This document shows positions 1-8,390 of a stretch of 64,000 nucleotides of DNA, in pieces (positions within the stretch are counted from its first letter, which is position 1; each line of letters opens with the position of its first letter). A program made the position numbers and the translations under genes. Source of the stretch: Streptomyces composti (lineage in GTDB: Bacteria; Actinomycetota; Actinomycetes; Streptomycetales; Streptomycetaceae). The stretch lies in assembly GCF_012034205.1 (NCBI RefSeq), contig NZ_JAATEM010000001.1, positions 300,502 to 364,501 on the forward strand, read 5' to 3'. The notes beneath the pieces are model-generated. The model saw nothing but the letters and a program-made list of their open reading frames with translations. It was not told the DNA's origin and ran no database searches.

Positions 1-442
1 TCGCCATCGGCGCCTGGAACAGCACCGCGAGACTGCGGCCGACGCCCAGCGCCAGGGCGTACTCCAGCGGGCTCGTCGTCGGCGGCACGTACTGCGGGTT
101 GCCGTACTCGTCGTAGGACCAGGTGGCGGTGTTCGCCGGCTGGTACAGCTCGCGCAGATCGATGCGGTGCACCACGCAGTCCCGCAGCGGGCGGGCCACC
201 AGCGTGTGCCGGGGACCGGCCGACGGGCCCAGCAGCAGCGACCCCGCCTCCAGCCGGCCCAGGTGGTGCCAGTGGCCCTGCTGCTCGGCGTCCACCGCGA
301 ACAGGTCCACCGCCCCGGAGACGACCAGCCACAGCACCTGCGGCCCCTCCAAGTCGAGGCGGCCCGATCCGGCGCAGTCGATGCGCGTGCCCAGCTGCCC
401 GAGCGCATCGAGGACGAGGTCCCCCTGGTGTGCCGAGGTCAT
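1..442 (-). CDS. NHLM-family peptide exporter, second ABC protein (N-terminal part, cut by window edge)
   Basis: Only the first 147 codons lie in the window; the gene runs off the left edge. The visible part is the soluble N-terminal region, rich in short beta-type segments such as VLWLVVSGAVDLFAV and QGHWHHLGRLEAG, which resembles the cNMP-like cap that precedes the membrane and ATPase domains in the second ABC protein of NHLM bacteriocin exporters. The ATG lies one base beyond the stop codon of the upstream peptidase-ABC gene, so the two are almost certainly co-translated. Known role of the family: it pairs with the peptidase-containing ABC protein and an HlyD-like adaptor to export a double-glycine peptide. 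Membrane and ATPase domains are not visible here. Confidence 0.8.
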   Translation of the reverse strand, partial: MTSAHQGDLVLDALGQLGTRIDCAGSGRLDLEGPQVLWLVVSGAVDLFAVDAEQQGHWHHLGRLEAGSLLLGPSAGPRHTLVARPLRDCVVHRIDLRELYQPANTATWSYDEYGNPQYVPPTTSPLEYALALGVGRSLAVLFQAPMA

Positions 443-443
443 C

Positions 444-2675
444 TCATCGCTCCCTGACCAGCGCCGCGTACGCGCCGCCGCGCGCCACCAGCTCCGCGTG
501 CCGTCCGCGCTCCACGACCGTGCCGTGGTCCAGGACGACGATCTCGTCGCTGTCGCGGACCGTGCTCAGCCGGTGCGCGATCACCACGCAGGCGCAGCCG
601 CGGCGGCGCAGGTTGTCCATCACCACCTGCTCGGTCTCGGCGTCCAGCGCACTGGTCACCTCGTCGAGGACCAGGATGCTGGGCCGCCGCACCAGGGCGC
701 GGGCGATCTCCAGGCGCTGGCGCTGCCCGCCGGAGAAGTTGCGTCCGTCCTGCTCGACCGGGCTGTGGATGCCGCCGGGACGCCGCATGATCACGTCGTA
801 CAGCGCGGCGTCCTTCAGCGCCTCGGCCACCGCCTCGTCCGGGATCGACGGGTCCCACAGCGCCACGTTGTCGCGGACCGTCCCCTCGAACAGGAACACG
901 TCCTGGTCGACGAAGGACACCGACGCGGCGAGCGCGCCGCGCGGGATGTCCTCGATGCGCCGTCCGTCGATCCGGATGACGCCCTCCCACGGCGTGTACA
1001 GGCCCGAGATCAGCCGGGACACGGTGGACTTGCCGCTGCCGGAGCCGCCGACCAGCGCCACCTGCCGGCCAGGACCCACGGTCAGGTCGAAGCCGGAGAG
1101 GAGAGGCTTGTCCAGCGGGTTGTAGCCGAAGGTGATGTTCTGCAGCTCGACGTGCCCGTGCAGCCGGCGGGTGGACTCCCCGGCGCCGGGACGGCCGTAG
1201 AGCGGGTCGGCGCGGAAGTTCTCCACGTCCTTCAGCCGGGCCACGTCGGCCGCGAAGTCCTGGATGCGGCCCACCACACCGTTCAGCCGGGTCAGCGGGG
1301 CGGTGAACCGGGTCACCAGCGCCTGGAAGGCGACCAGCAGACCCACGGAGATGTGCCCCTCGACCGCCCGCAGGCCGCCGATCCACAGGATCAGCGCGCT
1401 GTTGAGCGTGGCCAGCGTCGGGGCCACCACACCGAGCCAGGCGCTCGGCACCCCGAGCCGCTGCTGCTCCTCCAGCGTGGTCGCGTGCTGCCCCGCCCAC
1501 TTGCGGAAGTAGCCGTCCTCGCCGCCGGTCGCCTTCATCGTCTCGATCAGCTGCAGACCGGTGTACGCGGTGTTGGTCAGCCGTGCGGTGTCGGCGCGCA
1601 GCTTCGCGGTGCGGGTCGCCCGCAGCCGCACCACCACGCGCATCGCCACCAGGTTCAGCAGCGCCACGCCCACGCCGACGAACGTCAGCTGCGGATCGTA
1701 GGTGTAGAGCAGCACCGCGTAGAGCACGACCACCACCGCGTCCACCCCGGCCGCCGACAGATCACGGGCCAGGGTCTCGGCCACCGCGTCGTTGGACTGC
1801 AGCCGCTGCACCAGGTCGGCGGGGCTGCGCTGGGAGAAGAACGTCACCGGCAGCCGCAGCAGATGCCGCAGGAAGCGGGCGCTGGACAGGGTGGAGGAGA
1901 TGATCCGCCCGTGCAGCAGATTGGCCTGCTGCAGCCAGGTCAGGACCAGCGTGAGCAGCACGCAGGCGCCCATCGACAGGAACAGCACGTCCAGGGTCGA
2001 CGTCTGCCGGCCGATCAGGAAGTCGTCGATGAAGGTGCGGCTGAGTCCGGGCACCGCCGCGCCCACCGCCACCAGCAGCAGGCTGGTGAGCACCACCGCC
2101 GGCATGGTGCCCGCGGTGCCGCGCAGCCGGGCCGGCATGGCGCCGAGCACGCCCGGCTTGCGGCCGCCCTTCTTGAAGTCCTTGCCGGGCTCCATCACCA
2201 GCACGACGCCGGTGAAGCTGCCGTCGAAGTCCTCCAGGGGGACGAAGCGGCGCCCCTTGCCGGGGTCGTTGATGTAGACGCCGCGCCGGCCGAACCGGCG
2301 GCCCATGCCGTCGTAGACGACGTAGTGGTTGAACTCCCAGAACAGGATGGCCGGTCCCTGCACCTCGGCGAGGGCGGCCGTGTCCATCTGCATGCCCTTG
2401 GCGGTCAGGCCGTAGCTGCGGGCCGCCTTGAGCAGATTGCTGGCGCGCGAGCCGTCGCGGGAGACACCGCAGGCGATGCGCAGCTCCTCCAGCGGGACGT
2501 GGCGTCCGTAGTGGCCGAGCACCATGGCGAGCGAGGCGGCGCCGCACTCGACGGCCTCCATCTGCAGCACGGTGGGCGTGCGGACGGTGCGTGCCCGGGA
2601 CCTGGGCACGGCGCGTCGGGGCGGTGCGGCGCGGCCTCTGCCGCGGGTGCCGCGGGTCTGCTCTGCGGTGCTCAC
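444..2675 (-). CDS. NHLM-family peptidase-containing ABC transporter (C39 peptidase, membrane domain, ATPase)
   Basis: This 743-residue protein has three domains in order. An N-terminal C39 cysteine peptidase has the catalytic Cys in LQMEAVECGAASL, His in FNHYVVYDG and Asp in YINDPGKG. A membrane domain follows at roughly residues 165-450. The ATPase has Walker A GGSGSGKST, signature NFSGGQRQRLE and Walker B ILVLDEVTSALD. Known role: it cleaves double-glycine leaders and exports the peptide. The GTG start at 2675 overlaps the adaptor stop (GTGA), which indicates translational coupling. The frame stays open further upstream, but that part is antisense-type sequence inside the adaptor gene. The likely substrate is the peptide at 3593-3805. 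Confidence 0.92.
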   Translation of the reverse strand: MSTAEQTRGTRGRGRAAPPRRAVPRSRARTVRTPTVLQMEAVECGAASLAMVLGHYGRHVPLEELRIACGVSRDGSRASNLLKAARSYGLTAKGMQMDTAALAEVQGPAILFWEFNHYVVYDGMGRRFGRRGVYINDPGKGRRFVPLEDFDGSFTGVVLVMEPGKDFKKGGRKPGVLGAMPARLRGTAGTMPAVVLTSLLLVAVGAAVPGLSRTFIDDFLIGRQTSTLDVLFLSMGACVLLTLVLTWLQQANLLHGRIISSTLSSARFLRHLLRLPVTFFSQRSPADLVQRLQSNDAVAETLARDLSAAGVDAVVVVLYAVLLYTYDPQLTFVGVGVALLNLVAMRVVVRLRATRTAKLRADTARLTNTAYTGLQLIETMKATGGEDGYFRKWAGQHATTLEEQQRLGVPSAWLGVVAPTLATLNSALILWIGGLRAVEGHISVGLLVAFQALVTRFTAPLTRLNGVVGRIQDFAADVARLKDVENFRADPLYGRPGAGESTRRLHGHVELQNITFGYNPLDKPLLSGFDLTVGPGRQVALVGGSGSGKSTVSRLISGLYTPWEGVIRIDGRRIEDIPRGALAASVSFVDQDVFLFEGTVRDNVALWDPSIPDEAVAEALKDAALYDVIMRRPGGIHSPVEQDGRNFSGGQRQRLEIARALVRRPSILVLDEVTSALDAETEQVVMDNLRRRGCACVVIAHRLSTVRDSDEIVVLDHGTVVERGRHAELVARGGAYAALVRER

Positions 2676-3478
2676 GGCAGCAGCCAGTCGACGGGACGCC
2701 GGTCGGCCAGCCGGATGGAGGCGGTGGCCAGGGTCATCGAGGTGAGCTTGAACGGCGGGCCGTCCGCGGACGACCACTCGTAGCCGCTCTTCGTACGGGA
2801 CGACTTCTCCAGCTCGACGGTGACGGCCACGGGCCTGCCCTTCCTGGTGAACTCCTCGCCCAGCTGGCTGTCGCCGAGGAACGCGGCGATCTGCTGCGGT
2901 GACTGCGCCGAGCGGTCCACGGACTTCACCTCGCCGTGCAGCACGCCGTACTCCTGGCTGGGCACCGACTGCACGGTGAGGTCGACGGCGGCGTGCGCGG
3001 GGATGCCGGCGGCGCTCTCGGCGGGGACGTACACGGTGGCGTAGAGGGGGTCCTTGGCGCGGGCGACCTTCTCCACGGCGGCGACATTGGCGCCGGTGCG
3101 GATGATCTGCCCGACGCTGGCGGCGAGCGCGGTGATCCGGCCCGCGTCCAGGGTGCGCACCACGCTCTCGCCCTGCGGGGTACGCACCTTGAGCACCGGT
3201 GAGTCCGCGGGCAGGCGTTCGCCCTGCCGCGCGAGGACCGCGGTCACCTGGCCGTCGACGGGGCTCTGCAGCAGATAGCTGCCCTGCCCGTGCGTGAGGA
3301 CGGCGGGCGCGCTGACGGTGGAGGACACCGATCCGGTGAGCGCCCACACCGAGGCGGCGGCCATCGCGATCAGGGTCACGGACAGCACCAGCCACCCCTG
3401 CGGGCGGGCCAGCCGCACCGGGAGGTCCAGCTCCTCCGGTGACTGGAGCTTGGCGAGGGCCTGTTGGCGGAACTGCAC
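2672..3478 (-). CDS. HlyD-like membrane fusion protein of the NHLM peptide exporter
   Basis: A 268-residue adaptor with one N-terminal transmembrane helix (about residues 28-50, WLVLSVTLIAMAAASVWAL), a biotinyl-lipoyl-like segment (SPVDGQVTAVLARQGERL) and a beta-rich C-terminal domain. This matches the secretion protein that accompanies NHLM bacteriocin ABC exporters and bridges the transporter and the cell envelope. The GTG start follows GAGGGAAG six bases upstream. The stop overlaps the next gene by four bases. It lies directly downstream of a strong hairpin (3535-3576), which may lower its expression relative to the peptide gene. Confidence 0.88.
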   Translation of the reverse strand: MQFRQQALAKLQSPEELDLPVRLARPQGWLVLSVTLIAMAAASVWALTGSVSSTVSAPAVLTHGQGSYLLQSPVDGQVTAVLARQGERLPADSPVLKVRTPQGESVVRTLDAGRITALAASVGQIIRTGANVAAVEKVARAKDPLYATVYVPAESAAGIPAHAAVDLTVQSVPSQEYGVLHGEVKSVDRSAQSPQQIAAFLGDSQLGEEFTRKGRPVAVTVELEKSSRTKSGYEWSSADGPPFKLTSMTLATASIRLADRRPVDWLLP

Positions 3479-3534
3479 GGGTCTTCCCTCACCTGCGGGA
3501 CTGGGGCGACGTGACGAGGACGGGTGACGGCACC

Positions 3535-3576
3535 GCTGAGTCCCGGAGCGGCCGGTGGGCTGCTCCGGGACTCAGC
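3535..3576 (-). terminator. Hairpin between the peptide gene and its exporter operon
   Basis: A perfect 15-bp stem (3535-3549 with 3562-3576, core CTGAGTCCCGGAGC) with a 12-nt loop. It sits between the stop of the peptide gene and the start of the adaptor, on the transcribed strand of the operon. No U-tract follows. It is placed where a partial terminator or RNA-stabilising stem would let the peptide mRNA exceed the exporter mRNA. Confidence 0.7.
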
Positions 3577-3592
3577 CGGCACAAGGGCGCGA

Positions 3593-3805
3593 TCAGAGAC
3601 CGGCGACCAGGTTGGTGACCGGGGCGGTGTTCAGGCCGGTGACACCCTCGACGGTGCCGACGACCGTGTCCACCGCGGCGGAGACCGGGGCGATGCTGTC
3701 CACGGCGCTCGTGAGGGTGTTCACGGCGTTGACGGACAGGCCGCCGGAAACGGCGTCGAGCTCGGCGTCGGAGATCTCGGCGGTCTCGAACGGGGTGGAG
3801 TTCAT
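3593..3805 (-). CDS. Double-glycine leader peptide, probable exporter substrate (Cys-free)
   Basis: A 70-residue peptide with a 22-residue acidic leader ending in ELDAVSGG, which fits the LxxVxGG motif cut by C39 peptidases. The predicted core (residues 23-70) is hydrophobic, rich in Val, Ala, Thr and Gly, and has no Cys, so thioether or disulfide chemistry is excluded. The core repeats itself: AVNTLTSAVDSI (27-38), AVDTVVGTVEGV (44-55) and a shorter PVTNLVAGL (62-70), with a 17-18 residue period. RBS GAAGGGAAG precedes the ATG. Its position at the head of an NHLM exporter operon supports export. No modifying enzyme is visible in the window, but the cluster continues off the left edge. The activity is unknown. 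Confidence 0.85.
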   Translation of the reverse strand: MNSTPFETAEISDAELDAVSGGLSVNAVNTLTSAVDSIAPVSAAVDTVVGTVEGVTGLNTAPVTNLVAGL

Positions 3806-4444
3806 GGTGGAACTTCCCTTCGTATGGATATCTCACAAGGGGGAGCGGCCCCCTCTGGGGACAGTGAAGGCCGCCACCGCGCGGGCGCTCGAGCGCCCGT
3901 CGCCGGGAGCCCGGAACGGCCTTGCGGTGCGATGGATCAAAGCACGCTCCGGGTCGGCGCTTCCAATCAACCAAGCCCCTCACCTGGGAATTTGCGACGC
4001 TGAGGAGCCCAAGCGTGCAGATCGGTGCACGGCTCGGTGGCGACTTCTTCACACCCCCCGCCACTTCGCCGCATCCCGTCACTTGCGTCCCGTCGGGCAG
4101 AACCCGACACACCGGCCCCAAATGCGTGAGTGGGGCCGCCGCCATGTGAACGGTTCCGCGCAGGAGTGACTGCCTTGGACGGTCCGTGTGCAGATTCCCT
4201 GAAGCCAGGATTCCGCTCTCTGATCGCCACTGATCGCGGTCGACCGCTCACTGACCGTGCCGCTCGTGGCCGGAGCGCGCGGGCCGTACCCGGCCGGCCG
4301 TGACCGGTTCCGTGCCCGAAGACCGGAGATTCGCACGGGGATTTGAACACCCCTCACGGCTCATGCGTACCAACTGCCGTCCAGGCGCCGCGAAAGTCCG
4401 CCGCACGGCGGCACGACTCCCGTCCCCCCAGGAGGTCGAGAAGT
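3806..4444. other. Intergenic promoter region between the peptide operon and a divergent protease gene
   Basis: About 640 bp with no convincing gene. It must hold the minus-strand promoter of the peptide operon and the plus-strand promoter of the protease at 4445. The reading frames here lack codon bias and start signals. I could not place promoters with confidence. Confidence 0.6.
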
Positions 4445-5773
4445 TTGAGTCACAAGCGAATCCCCAAGCGCAAGGCCGCGATAGCGGCGGGCAGCGTGGT
4501 GGCGCTCGGCGCCGCCGCCATCCTGCTGCCGAACGCCAACGCGTCCCAGGACGGCTCGTCGAACGACGCGGCGCCCAGGACCCTGAAGGCGGGCGACGCC
4601 TCGGACCTCGCCTCGCGGCTCTCCGAGATGCTCGGGGACGCCTTCGCCGGTTCGTACTACGACAGCGGCAAGAAGCAGCTCGTCGTCAATGTCGTCGCGG
4701 GCGACGACAACGACGTGGTGGTGCAGGCCGAACGCGCGGGCGCGGTCGTCCGCGAGGTCGACAACAGCATGCAGGAGCTGGAGGCCGGGGCGAAGACCCT
4801 CAAGGCCAGGGCCACCATCCCCGGCACCTCCTGGGCCGTCGACCCGCGCACCAACAAGATCCTGGTCACCGCGGACCGCACGGTCACCGGCGAGAAGTGG
4901 GACCGGCTGGAGTCCACCGTCAAGAGCCTCGGCTCCGGCATGGCGACCATCAAGAAGTCCTCCGGCACCTTCAAGCCGTTCGTCTCCGGCGGTGATGCCA
5001 TCTTCGCGGGCGGCGCGCGCTGCTCCCTCGGCTTCAACGTCACCGCGAGCGACGGCTCCCCCGCGTTCCTGACGGCCGGTCACTGCACCCTCGGCGGAAA
5101 CGAGTGGTCGGACCAGCAGGGCGGCCGGCCGATCGCCACCGTCGACCAGTCGGTCTTCCCCGGCGAGGGCGACTTCGCGCTCGTCAAGTACAACGACCCG
5201 GCGACCCAGGCGCCCAGCGAGGTCAACGTCGGCGGCCAGACCGTGGCCATCAGCCAGGCCGCCGAGGCCACCGTCGGCCAGCAGGTGTTCCGGATGGGCA
5301 GCACGACGGGGCTCTCCGACGGCCAGGTGCTCGGTCTGAACGCCACGGTGAACTACCCCGAGGGCACGGTCACCGGCCTCATCCAGACCAACGTCTGCGC
5401 CGAGCCCGGCGACAGCGGGGGCTCGCTGTTCACCCAGGACGGCCTCGCCATCGGCCTCACCTCGGGCGGCAGCGGCGACTGCACCCGGGGCGGCGAGACC
5501 TTCTTCCAGCCGGTCACCACGGCGCTCGCCGCGACCGGCGCGACCCTCGGCGAGGGCGGCCAGGCCGGCGCCGGTGAGCAGGGCGCAGGCCAGGAGGCGG
5601 GCAACGGCCAGGGTGCCGAGAACGGCCAGGGTGCAGGAAACGGCCAGGGTGCAGGAAACGGCCAGGGCGCGGGCAACGGTCAGGGTGCCCAGGGTGCCGA
5701 GAACGGCCAGGGCGCAGGAAACGGCCGGCAGCGGACGGAGAACCACTCCGGCCTGACCGGCACCGGCGACTGA
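4445..5773 (+). CDS. Secreted streptogrisin/alpha-lytic-type serine protease with Asn-Gly-Gln repeat tail
   Basis: A 442-residue preproprotease of family S1. The TTG start is chosen because AGGAGG (4430-4435) lies nine bases upstream and the signal peptide (KRKAAIAAGSVVALGAAAIL) follows at once. A propeptide covers about residues 40-185. The mature domain starts near FAGGARCSLGFNV. The catalytic triad is His213 (LTAGHC), Asp243 (EGDFAL) and Ser324 (EPGDSGG). After the protease fold, residues from about 370 form a low-complexity tail of repeated NGQGAG/ENGQGA units instead of a binding domain. Probably secreted and self-processing. A paralogue with a membrane anchor lies at 24007-25383. Confidence 0.93.
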   Translation: MSHKRIPKRKAAIAAGSVVALGAAAILLPNANASQDGSSNDAAPRTLKAGDASDLASRLSEMLGDAFAGSYYDSGKKQLVVNVVAGDDNDVVVQAERAGAVVREVDNSMQELEAGAKTLKARATIPGTSWAVDPRTNKILVTADRTVTGEKWDRLESTVKSLGSGMATIKKSSGTFKPFVSGGDAIFAGGARCSLGFNVTASDGSPAFLTAGHCTLGGNEWSDQQGGRPIATVDQSVFPGEGDFALVKYNDPATQAPSEVNVGGQTVAISQAAEATVGQQVFRMGSTTGLSDGQVLGLNATVNYPEGTVTGLIQTNVCAEPGDSGGSLFTQDGLAIGLTSGGSGDCTRGGETFFQPVTTALAATGATLGEGGQAGAGEQGAGQEAGNGQGAENGQGAGNGQGAGNGQGAGNGQGAQGAENGQGAGNGRQRTENHSGLTGTGD

Positions 5774-5821
5774 CCCGCCACCGGCCGCTCCCGTGCCGCC
5801 CGCCCGGCCGGGAGCCTGGAA

Positions 5822-5864
5822 CCGGCCCGGTCCACCGCACCCCCACAGCGGCGGACCGGGCCGG
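5822..5864. terminator. Bidirectional hairpin between convergent genes
   Basis: A perfect 12-bp stem (CCGGCCCGGTCC at 5822-5833 with its complement at 5853-5864) between the ends of the protease gene and the minus-strand phosphatase gene. There is no U-tract, as is common for Streptomyces terminators. Confidence 0.7.
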
Positions 5865-5923
5865 CTCCGTGCCGCCAACGGCCGATGCCGTCCCGTCGGC
5901 CGCGCCCCCGGCCGGGGCCCGTG

Positions 5924-8068
5924 TCAGTCCTCCGGCAGCGCCCGCAGCAGCAGCAGCGCGATGTCGTCCAGGCGTTCCTGCGTGTCGGCCGCGTGCCGGA
6001 CCAGCGCGTCCGCCAGATCGTCCAGCGGCCGGTCGCCCAGCTCGGTGAGCCGGTGCCGCAGTTCGGCCAGCGCGTCCTCGAAGTCGGTGCCCGGGGACTC
6101 CACCAGACCGTCGGTGTACAGCACCAGCAGCGAACCGGGGGAGAGGACCACCTCCGTCGTCGGATAGGTGGCCGTGGCGTCGATGCCCAGCAGTGGCCCG
6201 CCGGCCAGGTCCAGCACCCGCGCCCGCCCGTCCGGCTTCCGCAGCAGCGGCGGCGGATGACCCGCACGGGACATCACGGCCCGCCGCCGCGCCGGGTCCA
6301 GCCGCAGATACAGACAGCTCGCGAACAGGTCCGAACCCAGGTCGAGCAGCAGCCGGTTGGTGCTGCGCATGACCTCCTCCGGCGCCTGCCCCACCGCCGT
6401 GTACGCCCGCACGGCCGTACGGACCTGCCCCATCAGCCCCGCGGCCGTCACGTTGTGGCCCTGCACGTCCCCGATCACCGCCGCGGCCATGCCCTGCGTC
6501 GGCACCAGGTCGTAGAAGTCGCCGCCGATGTCCATGCCCTGAGTGGCCGGCAGATAGCGCGCCGCGGCCTCGATGCCGTCCAGCGTGGGCAGCGAGTGCG
6601 GCAGCAGCGCCTCCTGCAGCCCGTGCGCCAGCCGGTGCTTGGCGTCGTACAGCAGGGCCCGCTCGAGCGCCTGCGCGATCAGACTCGCCAGGCTGGTCAG
6701 CACGGCCCGCTCCTCCGTCGCGAAGTGGTGCCGCGCCGCGTACGACAGACAGCACACCCCCACCGGCCGGCCCGAGGCGATCAGCGGCAGATAGGCGAAC
6801 GCCGAGAACTCGGACGGATGCCCGCCGAGAGCCGGATACAGCCGCTCCATCTCGTCCCGCGACTCGAAGAACGCCGGCACCCCGCTGCGCAGCACCTGGC
6901 TGCCGGGCGTCGGCTCGGACAGCGGGATCCCGTCGTGCCAGTCGATCACCCGGGTGTCGCCGTAGCCGCGGTGCCCCAGCACCAGCAGCCGCCCGGCCCG
7001 GGACCCCATCATCACCAGACCCTGACTGCCCACCGCCGGGGCGATCTCGTCCGCCACCAGCTGCACCACGTCCTGCACGCCGACCGCCTCGGTCAGCGCC
7101 CCGGCCAGGCTCAGCACCTGCGTGATGCTCACCAACCGCCGGGGCGCCTCACCGGGCGGCGGCGCGGCCCGGTTCATCTCCGCCACGCCCCGGGCCCGGC
7201 TGATCCGCACGCTCAGCCCGTTGGTGCTCGGATACATCCGGAACGACAGCCACTCACCGGGCGGGCGCAGCGCCACGAACGACGTCACATGCTGGCTGAA
7301 CAGCGCGGCCCGGTAGCGGTCCTCGTAGACCGGGTCGTTCAGCCAGGGCACCGACGCCCACAGATGAGTGCCGATCAGCCGGCTCACCGGCACGTCGAGC
7401 AGCTCGCTCGCGGCGGCGTTGGCGAACCCGACCCTGCCGTGCAGATCCAGTGAACACAGGCCGTACGGCAGCCGCGCCACCATCCGCGCGGCCTCCACCG
7501 AGCCCAGCGTGCCCGACATGCCGCCCACCAGCGGCGTGGCCAGCAGATCCGGCTCGGGCAGCACCGGCACGGACTCCTCGGCGGCCCGCTCCAGACGCAT
7601 CGCGAGCCGGTGGGAGGCGGCGAGCAGATGATCGCGCTCCCAGTCGGCCAGCTCCGGCGGATGGCTGCCCGGCCAGGTCACGAAGATGGCCCCGTACGCC
7701 CTGGTCTCGGTCGCCACCGGCAGCGCGGCCAGCGAGAAGGGGTAGGGCAGCACCACGGCGATCCGGGGGTAGCGGCGGGCCATCTCCTCCTGGTCGCCGA
7801 CCCACACCAGACGCCGTTCACGCACCGCGTCGGACACCGGGATGGGCGCACTGAGCCCCACCCGCTCCCAGGGGGCGGCGAAGGCCCGGGGCAGACCCGC
7901 CATCACCGCCATCTCCAGCACCGGCTGATCCGGCGAGAGCAGGTACACCGCCCCGGAATGGGCGTGCACCTCGTCCATCATCGAGGCCAGCGTCAGGGAG
8001 AGCAGCGGCCGGCCCACCGGAGCGCGCACACCCGCCGGCGCCTGCGGGGACGACTGCCCGTCGGACAC
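5924..8068 (-). CDS. SpoIIE-type PP2C phosphatase with GAF and PAS sensor domains
   Basis: A 714-residue cytoplasmic protein. An N-terminal GAF-like region (about 1-175) is followed by a PAS domain (about 190-290, LCSLDLHGRVGFANAAASEL), a second GAF domain (about 310-460) and a C-terminal PP2C domain. The PP2C domain carries the metal-binding motifs IGGDFYD, GDVQGH, YTDGLVE and DDIALLLL. Known role: such phosphatases dephosphorylate anti-anti-sigma factors. The GTG start at 8068 follows GAGGAGG eight bases upstream; the longer upstream frame has no such support. It is divergent from a second phosphatase at 8391, so the pair may share control. Confidence 0.9.
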   Translation of the reverse strand: MSDGQSSPQAPAGVRAPVGRPLLSLTLASMMDEVHAHSGAVYLLSPDQPVLEMAVMAGLPRAFAAPWERVGLSAPIPVSDAVRERRLVWVGDQEEMARRYPRIAVVLPYPFSLAALPVATETRAYGAIFVTWPGSHPPELADWERDHLLAASHRLAMRLERAAEESVPVLPEPDLLATPLVGGMSGTLGSVEAARMVARLPYGLCSLDLHGRVGFANAAASELLDVPVSRLIGTHLWASVPWLNDPVYEDRYRAALFSQHVTSFVALRPPGEWLSFRMYPSTNGLSVRISRARGVAEMNRAAPPPGEAPRRLVSITQVLSLAGALTEAVGVQDVVQLVADEIAPAVGSQGLVMMGSRAGRLLVLGHRGYGDTRVIDWHDGIPLSEPTPGSQVLRSGVPAFFESRDEMERLYPALGGHPSEFSAFAYLPLIASGRPVGVCCLSYAARHHFATEERAVLTSLASLIAQALERALLYDAKHRLAHGLQEALLPHSLPTLDGIEAAARYLPATQGMDIGGDFYDLVPTQGMAAAVIGDVQGHNVTAAGLMGQVRTAVRAYTAVGQAPEEVMRSTNRLLLDLGSDLFASCLYLRLDPARRRAVMSRAGHPPPLLRKPDGRARVLDLAGGPLLGIDATATYPTTEVVLSPGSLLVLYTDGLVESPGTDFEDALAELRHRLTELGDRPLDDLADALVRHAADTQERLDDIALLLLRALPED

Positions 8069-8390
8069 GCCGACCACCTCCTCGCACGGCCGCGCCACCG
8101 GCTTTGGACCAATCTGCTCCCTCGGGCCCCGTCCCGCACGGCGAGCGGCCCGGAGCCCGCCCGTTCCCGGCGGCCGGCGCGCCCCGGGGCGGCGCCCGGT
8201 CGCCGTGAGACTCCGTCTACCCCGCCCCCCTGCCGCCACGCCGCGTCCGGCACGCGCCCCGGGCGGGAATGTCCCCGTCCGCGGCGGCTGCTCCGCCCGG
8301 GCCGCCCTTCCGGCGGGGCCCGGACGACCACAGGGGCTGCGCCGGTCTCTCATTAGCGCTGTAATGGCCAACGTGGTCGGAGAGGGCGCT
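8069..8390. promoter_or_regulatory. Divergent promoter region of two phosphatase genes, with inverted repeat
   Basis: A 322-bp intergenic region between divergent PP2C genes. An inverted repeat CATTA-GCGCTG-TAATG lies at 8351-8366, just before the plus-strand gene, and its right arm overlaps a -10-like TAATGG. It could be an operator. No gene is supported here. Confidence 0.45.

Noticed and set aside
123..2783. Very long open frame on the plus strand opposite the ABC transporter gene
   Set aside because: His/Arg/Gly-rich composition typical of antisense frames in GC-rich genes; the minus strand has a complete C39-ABC protein with all motifs.
5590..5730. Possible CRISPR-like or DNA repeat array
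   Set aside because: Units are in frame, contiguous without spacers, and code for a hexapeptide repeat in the protease tail.
4361..5878. Long minus-strand frame opposite the protease
   Set aside because: Antisense artefact; the repeats in it only mirror the protease tail.
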